This document shows, in pieces, positions 17,944 through 25,492 of a stretch of 43,012 bases of DNA (its first letter is position 1; each line of letters begins with the position of its first letter). The notes beneath the pieces are model-generated. The model was given only the letters and a program-made list of their open reading frames with translations, was not told the DNA's origin and made no database searches. A program made the translations under genes and the position numbers. Source of the stretch: a virus; the IMG/VR virus record IMGVR_UViG_3300046010_012164, positions 1-43,012 of that record. The stretch is one strand, 5' to 3'.

Positions 17944-18582
17944 TTACCTTTCCAGACAGCGTGTTACAGGGGCGAGACCCTTGGGGCTGACCAGCCGGGG
18001 GATGATTCCCCAAACATAGCCGTCCCCAGGGGGAGGGAGCTGAGAGGGGAGCTTCTCGCACAGCTCTCCCCTCGTCGTAGGACCCGCGAGGTTGCGCAGG
18101 CTGAGGGGCCAGTCGACCTGGGTGCAGGGGTTGCCGGTGCAGGAGATCGACCACATCGCCGGCTCGCCAGCGGCAAGGGGGTAAGGGAAGTCCTCCCCCG
18201 GGAAGCACACCCGCCATTCCTCGGGCAGAGTTGGCCTCACCGTCGGGTTGATAATCGGATCAGGCTCGCCGGAGAGGAAGGCCTGGACGATCGACTCCCG
18301 GCCGGCGGAGGCAGCACGCTTACCCGTCGCCTTGTCGGTCATGCAGTAGTAGCGCTTGTCGTCCTTGACGAACATGAGGACTTCATCGTCTCGGTCGAAC
18401 CAGGGCGGAGCCCAGCCGATCTGCTTGGTGATCCCGATCCAGTCGTTCACGACGAAACCGAAAATCTTGGGCTGCTCTTGCGCCTCGGCTCGGAGGGAGT
18501 AGGCGATGAGGACGAAGACGATGATGGTGAAGAGAATGGCCCAGGCGCATCCCCGGGAATTCTTGCTGCGGTGAGCGGACAT
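17944..18582 (-). CDS. Membrane-anchored protein of unknown function
   Basis: 212 aa from the ATG at 18582, with AAGGAG 8 bases upstream. Residues 12-31 (AWAILFTIIVFVLIAYSLRA) are an N-terminal TM or uncleaved signal segment; the remainder is hydrophilic with several Cys (YYCMTD, WRVCFPG, SCTGNPCTQVDW, GELCEK), suggesting an extracytoplasmic, disulfide-bearing domain. It could act at the periplasmic face, for example in superinfection exclusion, but that is a guess. The family is not recognised. Confidence 0.55.
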   Translation of the reverse strand: MSAHRSKNSRGCAWAILFTIIVFVLIAYSLRAEAQEQPKIFGFVVNDWIGITKQIGWAPPWFDRDDEVLMFVKDDKRYYCMTDKATGKRAASAGRESIVQAFLSGEPDPIINPTVRPTLPEEWRVCFPGEDFPYPLAAGEPAMWSISCTGNPCTQVDWPLSLRNLAGPTTRGELCEKLPSQLPPPGDGYVWGIIPRLVSPKGLAPVTRCLER

Positions 18583-18791
18583 CTGGAGACTCCTTTGGAA
18601 ATACAGACGGCGAGCTTTTGCATCGCCGCCAAAGCGATTGGGTCCATTGAGAGGTAGACTTGCGTCCCCTCGGAATCGTAAATCGAGGCCTTCCACATCC
18701 GGGACTCGAGGGAGAACTTGAGGGAAAAGGTAAGCGACTGGGTGTAAGCCCAGGCGGCGAGAAGGCGAAGGCCCTCACCCTCAGTCTTCAT
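18447..18791 (-). CDS. Hypothetical protein overlapping the membrane-anchored gene
   Basis: 114 aa; the ATG at 18791 overlaps the preceding stop by 11 bases. Residues 1-70 look genuine (AWAYTQSLTFSLKFSLESRM, YLSMDPIALAAMQKLAVCIS). The last 45 codons run over the start of the next gene in another frame and are Ser/Pro-rich, as in non-coding readings. The gene may really end near 18580 by an unrecognised frameshift or simply carry a nonfunctional tail. No family recognised. Confidence 0.4.
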   Translation of the reverse strand: MKTEGEGLRLLAAWAYTQSLTFSLKFSLESRMWKASIYDSEGTQVYLSMDPIALAAMQKLAVCISKGVSRCPLTAARIPGDAPGPFSSPSSSSSSSPTPSEPRRKSSPRFSVSS

Positions 18792-19230
18792 CCTTCCGCT
18801 CCGGGACGATGATCTGGGTGTGCGGCTTGTCCGTCTGCCCCCGGCGAGCCCAGTCGCGGATGGCCTCTTGCTTCAGCGCCTCCGCTCGATCCTCGTCACC
18901 GGAGAGGTAGTCGTCCGCGACGGTGAGCGGGCGGGAGCCTGGCGGGAGGGCGGTGGTCTTGACGCCGAGGGACTCGGGGTTCCAGACGCAGAGCAGGTCG
19001 TCGTAGACCTTGTAATGGTACTTACACCCGGGGCACTCGTAGTCCACTCCGTTGAGTGGAGGAGCCAGCTGGATCGTCTTGCAGATCGGGCAGGTGTACT
19101 CGACATCTTCCGCGAGAACCTCGTGCTGGTGGGAGCGCTTCATATCCACCACCCGGACGCCGCGCTTGATCAGACGGACGTAGGGGCGGAGGGGAAAGCG
19201 GAGCGCGTTCGGGGGGATCTCAAGCCTCAT
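18781..19230 (-). CDS. Zinc-ribbon protein
   Basis: 149 aa. Residues about 45-72 hold two CxxC knuckles (YTCPICKTI and YECPGCKYHY), a classic zinc ribbon, flanked by a basic N-terminus and an acidic/helical C-terminus. The ATG overlaps the methyltransferase stop and has AAGGAGAAG upstream. It may bind nucleic acid or host RNA polymerase; the family is not named here. Confidence 0.6.
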   Translation of the reverse strand: MRLEIPPNALRFPLRPYVRLIKRGVRVVDMKRSHQHEVLAEDVEYTCPICKTIQLAPPLNGVDYECPGCKYHYKVYDDLLCVWNPESLGVKTTALPPGSRPLTVADDYLSGDEDRAEALKQEAIRDWARRGQTDKPHTQIIVPERKDED

Positions 19231-20542
19231 CCGACTTCTCCTTCATCTCGAGGCGCGAGCGGGCGATGCCAGCGTACTTGGGGTCGAGTTCGATCAGGGT
19301 CGCGTCGCAGCCGAGCCCGTCGGAAGCCTCGAGCGTGGGGCCGGAGCCGGCGAAGGGATCAAGGACGCGAGACCCCGGGACGATGGACCATGAGAGAAGT
19401 TCCTCGAGGAGCTTCACCGGCTTCTCCGCCGGGTGGAGCTTGGCCGAGTGATGCACGGCTGGGACGTCGAGCACGTCAAGCCCGAGCTTCATCACCTTCT
19501 TATCCCCCTTCGAGGCGAAGAGGATCACCTCGTAGGTCCGCTTCGGGCCGTGCTCGGGGCGAGGTGCGTGGGCGGTCGTGCCCTTGAACCAGACGAGCGG
19601 GGTCTTCCAGACATTCCACCCAGCGATCTCGAAGAGGAGCTTGATCGAGTCGAAGTGGGCGAGGTCGCAGAAGACGAACGCGTGGGCCTCTTCGGCGCAG
19701 AGGAAGTACCCGGTCTCGGCGACGAGCTGGTAGGCGGCGAAGGCGGTTTCGACCGTGTCCTTGTACTTGTGCGCCTCGCCCATGAAGGCCGCCCCGCCGA
19801 ACTTGTGGGCGTCGACTCCGTAGGGAGGGTCGGTGAGGATGACGTCGAAGCTCCCGGGGGTGAGCGTGGGGAGGAGGTCGAAGGCCGAGCCGGTGAGGAC
19901 TTCGTGGCGGGAGCGGGAGGTGTCCGACGCCTCGGCCCCGACGGAGGCGAGGAACTCCTGCTCGATCTTCTTCTTCGCGATACGGGCTGCCTGGCCGGCG
20001 GTGCGCGCGGCGCGGACGGCTGGGTCGTTGGCAAACTGGGAAATGATGAGCGCGTCGGCCACCTTCGTCGCATCGCTCGAGGTGAACTGCTTCCCCTGGA
20101 TACCGGCGAGTTCCATCCCCGTATCCTTGAGCGTCACACCCGGGCCGTGGAGCTTCTGGTTCATCCGGTGGAGGTCAGCAATCGCCACCGCCTGGTCGAC
20201 GTGGGAGAGGTTCTTCCGGCGGAGGTTTTCCTCCAGCTCGATACGGAAGAGGTCGACCTCGGCGGTGAGGTGAGTGATGATGATCGGGACGTAGGCGGGG
20301 AGGACCTCCTGTCCGTTGTAGTAGTAAGGCGCCCCCTGTTCGGTGAGCAGCTCGAGCGCCCGGCGACGGCAATCGCCAGTAATCAAAGTGAAGTCGGGGG
20401 ATACAATCGGGGCGTGTAGTAGCCCGTTCTCCTTGATCGACTTCGCCAGCTCGACGATGTGCTCGTTCGGGATCTCTTTCCTCTGCCTTGTGGGCTGGAG
20501 CTTGAGGTGAGCGAGGGGGATGATGCTGTAGGCGTTGGACAT
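19220..20542 (-). CDS. ParB-like domain fused to a DNA methyltransferase
   Basis: 440 aa. Residues about 5-125 are a ParB/sulfiredoxin-like N-terminal domain (AHLKLQPTRQR, ELAKSIKENGLL, TLITGDCRRRALELL), followed by an HTH-like helical linker. Residues about 215-440 are a beta-class amino-methyltransferase: TDPPYGVD (motif IV, 237-243) precedes VLDPFAGSGPTLEA (motif I, 393-406), so it should methylate N6-adenine or N4-cytosine using S-adenosylmethionine. A likely role is protecting phage DNA from restriction or marking it for regulation. The ParB half may give sequence specificity or nuclease/CTPase activity. Its Shine-Dalgarno lies in the last codons of the upstream gene (TAATG overlap). Confidence 0.85.
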   Translation of the reverse strand: MSNAYSIIPLAHLKLQPTRQRKEIPNEHIVELAKSIKENGLLHAPIVSPDFTLITGDCRRRALELLTEQGAPYYYNGQEVLPAYVPIIITHLTAEVDLFRIELEENLRRKNLSHVDQAVAIADLHRMNQKLHGPGVTLKDTGMELAGIQGKQFTSSDATKVADALIISQFANDPAVRAARTAGQAARIAKKKIEQEFLASVGAEASDTSRSRHEVLTGSAFDLLPTLTPGSFDVILTDPPYGVDAHKFGGAAFMGEAHKYKDTVETAFAAYQLVAETGYFLCAEEAHAFVFCDLAHFDSIKLLFEIAGWNVWKTPLVWFKGTTAHAPRPEHGPKRTYEVILFASKGDKKVMKLGLDVLDVPAVHHSAKLHPAEKPVKLLEELLSWSIVPGSRVLDPFAGSGPTLEASDGLGCDATLIELDPKYAGIARSRLEMKEKSDEA

Positions 20543-22029
20543 TAGTATCTCCTGATGAACTCACGGAAGTGCTTCGGGCGCTCGTTCGGCTCGCCAGAGG
20601 TGCTGTTGCGAAGAATAATCTGATTGCTTTCCTCCTTAAACGGAGTGTATAGGGGATCGCCAAGAACTGAGCAAACAGAACCGGGGTAAGAGGAAAAGAA
20701 GTTTGCCTCCATTAGAGACATACCGCAAAGGATGTTATAGAGGTAAGTATTCGTATACGCTCGGTTGAAGAGAAGAGGCTCTATCCTTCCCGCGTTGAGG
20801 ATACCAACACCTTTGGCGTTGTTACCGCTTAGAAAGAGATACGCCAACGCGCTCCCGTTTGAGGTAAAGTCCCAGCCCCAAGCACCGACTTCAAGCGGAA
20901 CATTAGGTCTCCAGTCGTAAGTACTCACGTCTGTGTTCTGAATCGCTGGGCCGATGAACGCCCATACGGGTGCCTGGGCTGAACCCGTTGGTATTCTGTT
21001 TGAGGCCGCACCATCATTTTCTCTGATAAAGAACTCAGCGCCTGAGGGTGGGTGGTATGTAGATGCCCAAGCCGTATCAACGAAACCATACCAGTGAGGG
21101 GCAACGTTCAACGAGTATGGAACCGTGAATCCAAGTTCCTGGAGAAACTTTCTCTGATGACCGGCTACATTGCCATCAGAGATAGCAAAACCAGAAAGCC
21201 GAGAACAGACGTTAACGAAGATTCTTGTGTTCTTACGTATTGCTTCGTTTCGAGACTTCTGCCCATAGGCAGAACGATCTACAAGAGCCTTAAGACGCGA
21301 TACATTGAGATCGCTTGATGGCTCAAGCGTGAAGTTTCCGTAGGGCAAAAGGCCTTTGTAGTTAAAGGGAAAGCCTGGGGTTGGCTGACTGAAACGGAGT
21401 AGATACGAGTCAGTAAACCTATACTCCGCATTGGGGAGTACGGCAGCGTCTGGGTAACGTCTTTCGGGACTGGGCGTGCCGATGTTTCTCTGACGAAGAG
21501 AGGCATTGAGAAAAGTTGATGGTGCTGTCTCGATCAAGAGACCATATGGAGGTATATCTGCGTCGCAGTAAAGATTGTCTTGGCCAAGGAAAGCAATATG
21601 CCCAGCAAAACCGAGAATAGAAGAAAGGATCTGAAACTGTTCGGTGGTTTTATCTTGATCAGGGACAACGATGAACTCAGGCGTTCCGGGGCAACAGATC
21701 ACGCCTTCTACATCATTCGCCTGACACCAAGTCACCCAATGGGAGAGGAAGTTAGTCCACAACTCTTTCCCTGAGTTAGGGCCCGTTGAGAAGGGCCGAT
21801 AGGGCGCTAGCGTAGGCCCGAAATCCCAGCGGAAAACCTTAGTGATTCCGTAATTCTGGGCATAGTAATCTATCGCGGGGTCTACGGAGGAGTAACTGCT
21901 ATTGCTGCTGGCAACAAGAGCGACTTTACTTGGGTTTAACCAGCGGCCTCTCCAGGTCGGAAGCCCAACGAAGGGCTGCGCTGGGAAAACAGGCGAAAGG
22001 CTTTCGTAATCGGCGGAAGTGAAGAACAT
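20542..22029 (-). CDS. TIGR03790-like / caspase-fold-like protein, foreign composition
   Basis: 495 aa. The gene stands out: GC counted on three sample lines is about 38-52%, against about 60% in a neighbouring sample, with AT-ending codons. The order of motifs matches my memory of the TIGR03790 family: GVICCPGTPEFIV (about 114-126), FVNVCSRLSGFAIS, GAWGWDF, a GVGILNAGRIEP segment and a final GDPLYTPF (457-464). That family is of unknown function and looks related to caspase/gingipain-type folds; no clear Cys-His dyad can be assigned here. It sits between replication genes, with an AT-rich 119-bp leader upstream, yet its stop is coupled to the next start. It is best read as an acquired cargo gene (moron). 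A tail-associated or host-takeover role cannot be excluded. Confidence 0.55.
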   Translation of the reverse strand: MFFTSADYESLSPVFPAQPFVGLPTWRGRWLNPSKVALVASSNSSYSSVDPAIDYYAQNYGITKVFRWDFGPTLAPYRPFSTGPNSGKELWTNFLSHWVTWCQANDVEGVICCPGTPEFIVVPDQDKTTEQFQILSSILGFAGHIAFLGQDNLYCDADIPPYGLLIETAPSTFLNASLRQRNIGTPSPERRYPDAAVLPNAEYRFTDSYLLRFSQPTPGFPFNYKGLLPYGNFTLEPSSDLNVSRLKALVDRSAYGQKSRNEAIRKNTRIFVNVCSRLSGFAISDGNVAGHQRKFLQELGFTVPYSLNVAPHWYGFVDTAWASTYHPPSGAEFFIRENDGAASNRIPTGSAQAPVWAFIGPAIQNTDVSTYDWRPNVPLEVGAWGWDFTSNGSALAYLFLSGNNAKGVGILNAGRIEPLLFNRAYTNTYLYNILCGMSLMEANFFSSYPGSVCSVLGDPLYTPFKEESNQIILRNSTSGEPNERPKHFREFIRRY

Positions 22030-22037
22030 TTGAGATT

Positions 22038-22052
22038 GCCTTTTAAGAAGGC
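22038..22052 (-). promoter_or_regulatory. Hairpin covering the ribosome site of the TIGR03790-like gene
   Basis: In the - strand transcript, GCCTT CTTAA AAGGC forms a 5-bp stem whose 3' arm contains the AAAAGG Shine-Dalgarno, 8 bases before the ATG at 22029. It may dampen translation unless upstream translation or a factor opens it. The 119-bp gap (22030-22148) also holds a GCCGGC...GCCGGC stem followed by CCTTTTA (22069-22099), a weak terminator candidate for the gene before. Confidence 0.4.
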
Positions 22053-22148
22053 TAAATCGTTTGGCTGGGTAGATAAAAGGTGCCGGCGGTGATGACCCTG
22101 GCCGGCGCCGGGTCGGAGGAGCAAGGGGGCATCACCTCCCCCGAAGGC

Positions 22149-22601
22149 TTAGGCGGCGCGGGTTGCAGCGATCTCCGCGTACACCTTGTCACCGTCCATG
22201 CGGTGCTTGACACGGACGACGGCGAACTGGCCCTTCATCATCGACGGGGACCAGGGAGCGCCGGGGGCGTTCTGCTTGAGCGCCTCGCGGACCTTGCCCA
22301 GGGAGATGTTCTTGTTCTTCCCGGAGTCGAGGGAGCCGGAGTCCGTGAGGTCGAGGAAGAAGTCCTGCCGGACCTTGGGCTGACGGCCCAGCTGGGACTC
22401 GACCGCCGGGTCGGCGATGAGCCACTGGATCGTCATCTTGTACCCGGTCTGGCCGGCGCGGTCGCCCCGCTTGAAGGTGACCTCTTCGAACCCGACGTCA
22501 GCGACGAGGGCCTGGTATTCCCCCTCGGGGCAGACCTCCATCTGGGTCTGGAAGGTTTCCTTGGTCGTGGAGTTGAGGAACTGTTCGGCATTAAAGGCCA
22601 T
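22149..22601 (-). CDS. Putative ssDNA-binding protein
   Basis: 150 aa. It starts with a helix containing a Thr-rich stretch (STTKETFQTQ), then beta strands EGEYQALVADVGFEEV, YKMTIQWLIADP, VRQDFFLDLTD, and ends FAVVRVKHRMDGDKVYAEI. This resembles the DUF669/DUF2815-type OB-like phage proteins that accompany Sak4 recombinases. It is directly downstream of the Sak4-like ATPase, 58 bp apart. Expected role: coat ssDNA during replication and annealing. It lacks an acidic DDIPF tail, which instead is found on the 82-aa protein at 17688. Confidence 0.6.
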   Translation of the reverse strand: MAFNAEQFLNSTTKETFQTQMEVCPEGEYQALVADVGFEEVTFKRGDRAGQTGYKMTIQWLIADPAVESQLGRQPKVRQDFFLDLTDSGSLDSGKNKNISLGKVREALKQNAPGAPWSPSMMKGQFAVVRVKHRMDGDKVYAEIAATRAA

Positions 22602-22659
22602 TGTGTTGTCTCGCTTGATGTTGAGGATTTACAGTTTCACTTGCGTCGGCACTCAAGGA

Positions 22660-23490
22660 CTAGGCGGCCTTGGGGGCAGCCCCGTCCTTCTCGATCACCC
22701 CACCCTTCTTCTTCCACGCTTCGACGAGCGGGACGAAGGAAGGCTGGAGCTTCGATTCGATGGCGAGGTTACGGGTCTTGAGATCCGTGCCGTAAGCGGC
22801 GGTGTCCCAGTAGAAAGCCTTCTGCTCCCTCACGGTGAGGATCACGTCGGAGAAGAACCGAGGGAGCTTCGGGGCGAGCTTGCGGCCGAGGGTGGAGACC
22901 ATGATCTTCGACCCGCCGGTGATCTCGTCCGTCTCCCGCTCGACGTGAGCGAGGACGACGAGCCAGCAGCGGAGGTCGGTGGTGAGCTTGTTGATGAACT
23001 GCTCGAGGATGTTCTGCGCCTCGCCCCACTCGTGCTGGGCCTTGACAATGCGGAGGCCGACGGTCATCTGCATCGCCATCTCGCTGAGCCCCGAGAGGGA
23101 GTCGATGACGAGCGCGCGATCTGTGCCCCAGGAGGTGACGTCCCCGTACTGGCCCTTGAAGTTCTCGCAGTTCTTCAACACCTCGAAGAAGTGGGTGAGC
23201 TTGGTCTTGTTCGGGTCGGTCTGTTTCAAGAGGTTCTCGTAGGAGAGCTTGTTCACCTGCTCCACTGCGGTCTTGAGCGCGGACCAGCTGGGGCCAGAGG
23301 GCGGGATGTAGACCCACTCGAACGAACCGGGCGGGAGGTCGGAGAGGGTCTCCATGCCGGGCTCGGTGAAGATGACGAACGGCTTGACGCCGGCCTCAAT
23401 CAAGGTCCGGATGGAGTGGGTCTTTCCGGAGCCGGAACCCCCCATCAGGAGTACCTTCGATCCGGGAATGGGAGAGGAATTCTGGGTCAT
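22660..23490 (-). CDS. Sak4-like RecA-fold ATPase
   Basis: 276 aa. GGSGSGKT at 17-24 is a Walker A and RALVIDSLSGLSE (about 125-137, Asp130) a Walker B, followed by a core RecA fold without the N-terminal domain or L2 typical of full RecA. This size and layout match Sak4, the core-only RAD51-like recombinases of phages, which work with SSB-type proteins in single-strand annealing and replication. Neighbours, a Cas4/RecB-like nuclease and an ssDNA-binding protein, complete a recombination module. ATG at 23490 with AAGGAAAG upstream. Confidence 0.8.
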   Translation of the reverse strand: MTQNSSPIPGSKVLLMGGSGSGKTHSIRTLIEAGVKPFVIFTEPGMETLSDLPPGSFEWVYIPPSGPSWSALKTAVEQVNKLSYENLLKQTDPNKTKLTHFFEVLKNCENFKGQYGDVTSWGTDRALVIDSLSGLSEMAMQMTVGLRIVKAQHEWGEAQNILEQFINKLTTDLRCWLVVLAHVERETDEITGGSKIMVSTLGRKLAPKLPRFFSDVILTVREQKAFYWDTAAYGTDLKTRNLAIESKLQPSFVPLVEAWKKKGGVIEKDGAAPKAA

Positions 23491-23788
23491 TGAGCTTTCC
23501 TTCGAGGATAAAGTGTGCGAGCTGGAGAGGGAAGTTGCCTTGGAGTTCTTCGTATGGGATCAAGAGCCAGGGCCACGGCTGGGGGCAGAAGACCCAGATG
23601 GACGGGCCATCGGTGCAGATCCTCCGCGCCCAGACCTCCCCGGACTTGACGTCGTAGAAGGCGTAGGAGAAGTGGGGCTGGTGACTGGTCCCTTCGATCG
23701 GTGTCCGCTGGCCAGAGTAGATGAGGTGGTCGTTGACGAGAACGATCTCATTCACACCGGGAGCGTAGGTGAGATCGAACTCAGGCAC
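23396..23788 (-). CDS. Hypothetical protein between nuclease and Sak4-like ATPase
   Basis: 130 aa, GTG start four bases after the nuclease stop. The body contains aromatic-rich strands (HFSYAFYDVKSGEVWARRI, SIWVFCPQPWPWLLIPY). The final 32 codons overlap the start of the ATPase gene by 95 bp. Function unknown; tight packing with both neighbours suggests it belongs to the recombination module. Confidence 0.55.
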   Translation of the reverse strand: MPEFDLTYAPGVNEIVLVNDHLIYSGQRTPIEGTSHQPHFSYAFYDVKSGEVWARRICTDGPSIWVFCPQPWPWLLIPYEELQGNFPLQLAHFILEGKLNDPEFLSHSRIEGTPDGGFRLRKDPLHPDLD

Positions 23789-23791
23789 GGG

Positions 23792-24709
23792 CTAGCCCTC
23801 GGAAGAGGAGGCGAGTTCGAGCGGGTTCCACACCCGGATCTCGAAGTCCTGATCCCACCAGGCCTCGGGGTTCGGCACGGAGCAGAGCTTGTTGAACGTA
23901 CAGCCGCCGTAGGAGGTGCACGCGGTGCCGAGGGCGAAGTCGAAGTACCCGGCCTTCCAGGCCTCGATCATCCGCTTGATGTTCCTAACCGTCTGGTCGT
24001 GCCAGCGCTCGATCTGCCACATGGAGCGGGTCTGGAGGGACTCGGCCGTGCCGAAGCCCTTCTTGAGAAACGAGATCCCGCGGACGATTGCGCCGGCGGG
24101 CTGGTACCCGCTCATCATCGCAGCCCAGACGTACCCGTCGAGCTGGGCGCGGAGGTTCCAGGAGCCCGGCCAGCTGGCCCCGAGCTGGCTTGTGGTCTTG
24201 TCATCGTGGACGAAGACCATGCCGTTGTACTCGGCCAGCATGTCGTTCCGCCCGCAGTAGATAATCGGGTCGCCGGTCTCGGGGTGGCGGACTTCCTCGA
24301 TCGGGTGGGCAAAGGTGAACTCGATGGCGTGATGGTCACCGACCTTGAGCGGCTGGACGTGATCGGTGGCGAGGGGGAAGGCGGTGAAGTAGTGGATGAG
24401 CCCCATGAGCACCCGCTCGAGCGACTTGGGGTGGTCGTAGCCAGGGTCGTAGTCGCCGTAGGCTACGTTCGCTGCGGCGATGCCGTCCTGGAGGGCTTCG
24501 TCGAAGGACTTCCCCTCGTCGTAGAAGGACTTCCGGACGACCTCACACCCGCGGGCGAAGGCACCGCCGGCGACGAGGTGGACACTCCCGCCCTTGCGGG
24601 ACCAGTGGTTGAGGTACTGGTACTGGTACTTCCGGGGGCAGTCGACGAAGGCGGAGATCATCGACGAGTCGACTGCGATGGGGAACGGAGGTCGGGTGGT
24701 TTCGCTCAT
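23792..24709 (-). CDS. Cas4/RecB-like PD-(D/E)XK exonuclease with Fe-S cysteines
   Basis: 305 aa. C24 in FVDCPRKYQYQY plus C264, C270 and C276 (ACTSYGGCTFNKLC) form the four-cysteine pattern of AddB/Cas4-type iron-sulfur nucleases. The nuclease core has H128 (DHHAIE), D156 (CGRNDML) and D169-x-K171 (VHDDKTT), followed by QLDGYVWAAM, the Q/Y motif. It should resect DNA ends to give ssDNA for the Sak4-like ATPase. AAGGAAA precedes the ATG. No Cas1/Cas2 or CRISPR array is nearby, so a recombination rather than adaptation role is preferred. Confidence 0.8.
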   Translation of the reverse strand: MSETTRPPFPIAVDSSMISAFVDCPRKYQYQYLNHWSRKGGSVHLVAGGAFARGCEVVRKSFYDEGKSFDEALQDGIAAANVAYGDYDPGYDHPKSLERVLMGLIHYFTAFPLATDHVQPLKVGDHHAIEFTFAHPIEEVRHPETGDPIIYCGRNDMLAEYNGMVFVHDDKTTSQLGASWPGSWNLRAQLDGYVWAAMMSGYQPAGAIVRGISFLKKGFGTAESLQTRSMWQIERWHDQTVRNIKRMIEAWKAGYFDFALGTACTSYGGCTFNKLCSVPNPEAWWDQDFEIRVWNPLELASSSEG

Positions 24710-24740
24710 GGGTGTTTCCTTAAAGGGCTCTCGCCCTCGG

Positions 24741-24977
24741 TTAGTTAAAGAGGTCGTTCAGTTCCGCGTCGGTGAAGGCGGCGACAGGGGCCTTGGTCTT
24801 GCCCTTCGCGGCAGACGGCTGGCGGAGGGTCATCGTGGCTCGGCCCGAGCGGAGGATGTTGAGCATCCGCTTGAGGTCTTCGCGCTCGATGCCCTCGCCC
24901 TCCGGCCGGCCGGCGTCTCGGTTTGCCTGCATCCGTCGGCGGAGTTCGAGGATGAACTGGGAATCAGCAATGTCCAT
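24741..24977 (-). CDS. Small protein of unknown function
   Basis: 78 aa, first gene after a good promoter. It has a charged helical N-terminal half (ILELRRRMQANRDAGRP) and a Lys/Ala-rich linker ending in an acidic LNDLFN. The ending could be a short protein-interaction tail. The ribosome site is weak (GAGC). Start chosen as MDIADSQF because the residues before it read as non-coding and the promoter lies just upstream. Confidence 0.55.
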   Translation of the reverse strand: MDIADSQFILELRRRMQANRDAGRPEGEGIEREDLKRMLNILRSGRATMTLRQPSAAKGKTKAPVAAFTDAELNDLFN

Positions 24978-25011
24978 GATGGGTGCTCGGTGGGGTAGGG
25001 ATGGTCCGGGG

Positions 25012-25040
25012 ATTGTGGCACGCCGGCGGGCGGCTGTCAA
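25012..25040 (-). promoter_or_regulatory. Sigma70-type promoter for the recombination genes
   Basis: On the - strand: TTGACA (25040-25035), 17 bp, CACAAT (25017-25012). It shares the flank GCGGGTTGACA with the other early promoters and overlaps the stop of the gene before. The transcript would begin near 25005 and lead into the 78-aa gene, the Cas4-like nuclease and the Sak4 genes. Confidence 0.7.
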
Positions 25041-25492
25041 CCCGCTCGATTGAACATCCCTTTCTCATCCGCGAGCCACTTGGGGATGGTGAGTTCGAGG
25101 ATGTCGTCCTGTCCGATCTCGTCGAGTTCCGTATCCTCCGCGTCGAGGATTTGGGAGAGGGGAACCCAGAACTCTGGCGAGTCTTCGGCGAAGCCGTCGA
25201 GGTCGAGGCTCAGCAGGAGGGCCTTCGGTGTGGTCTTGACCACCCGGGCGGTGAAGGTGAAGTTCGTTGTGCGCTTGTCCATGTCTCGGTGTATCCTTTC
25301 GATGAGGAGAAAAAAGCCGATGCCTTTTACCTGGGTCTTGACGTTGTGCCAGGACTCGTCCGACGTGCGGTAGAGCCAGCCGCCCGCGAGGCCGATCTCG
25401 CCGGGCCTGGTGCGGAACCCGATGCCGAGGCGGGAGAGGAGGTAGAGCTTGTCTCGAAGTCCAGGATCTTGTCCTTCTTGTGGATCTGGCAC
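25037..25492 (-). CDS. C-terminal part of a probable frameshifted HTH protein, or overlapping gene
   Basis: 151 aa if started at the GTG at 25492, which has GAGGA seven bases upstream. The GC-rich third-position pattern is weak from 25492 to about 25455 and strong afterwards (SRLGIGFRTRPGEIGLAGGW, then WHNVKTQVKGIGFFLLIERI), which suggests that coding in this frame really begins near 25454, where coding in the HTH frame fades. It would then be the second half of the gene at 25812 joined by a -1 shift. An internal ATG at 25282 (MDKRTTNFTFTARVV) could also start a stand-alone 81-aa protein. Function unknown. Confidence 0.5.
   Translation of the reverse strand: MPDPQEGQDPGLRDKLYLLSRLGIGFRTRPGEIGLAGGWLYRTSDESWHNVKTQVKGIGFFLLIERIHRDMDKRTTNFTFTARVVKTTPKALLLSLDLDGFAEDSPEFWVPLSQILDAEDTELDEIGQDDILELTIPKWLADEKGMFNRAG

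Noticed and set aside
23792-24709. Cas4-like gene as part of a CRISPR system
   Set aside because: No repeat-spacer array and no cas1, cas2 or effector gene; neighbours are phage recombination genes.
23354-24748. Long + strand open frame over the Cas4-like nuclease
   Set aside because: Antisense shadow; no motif, Val/Gly/Glu-rich.
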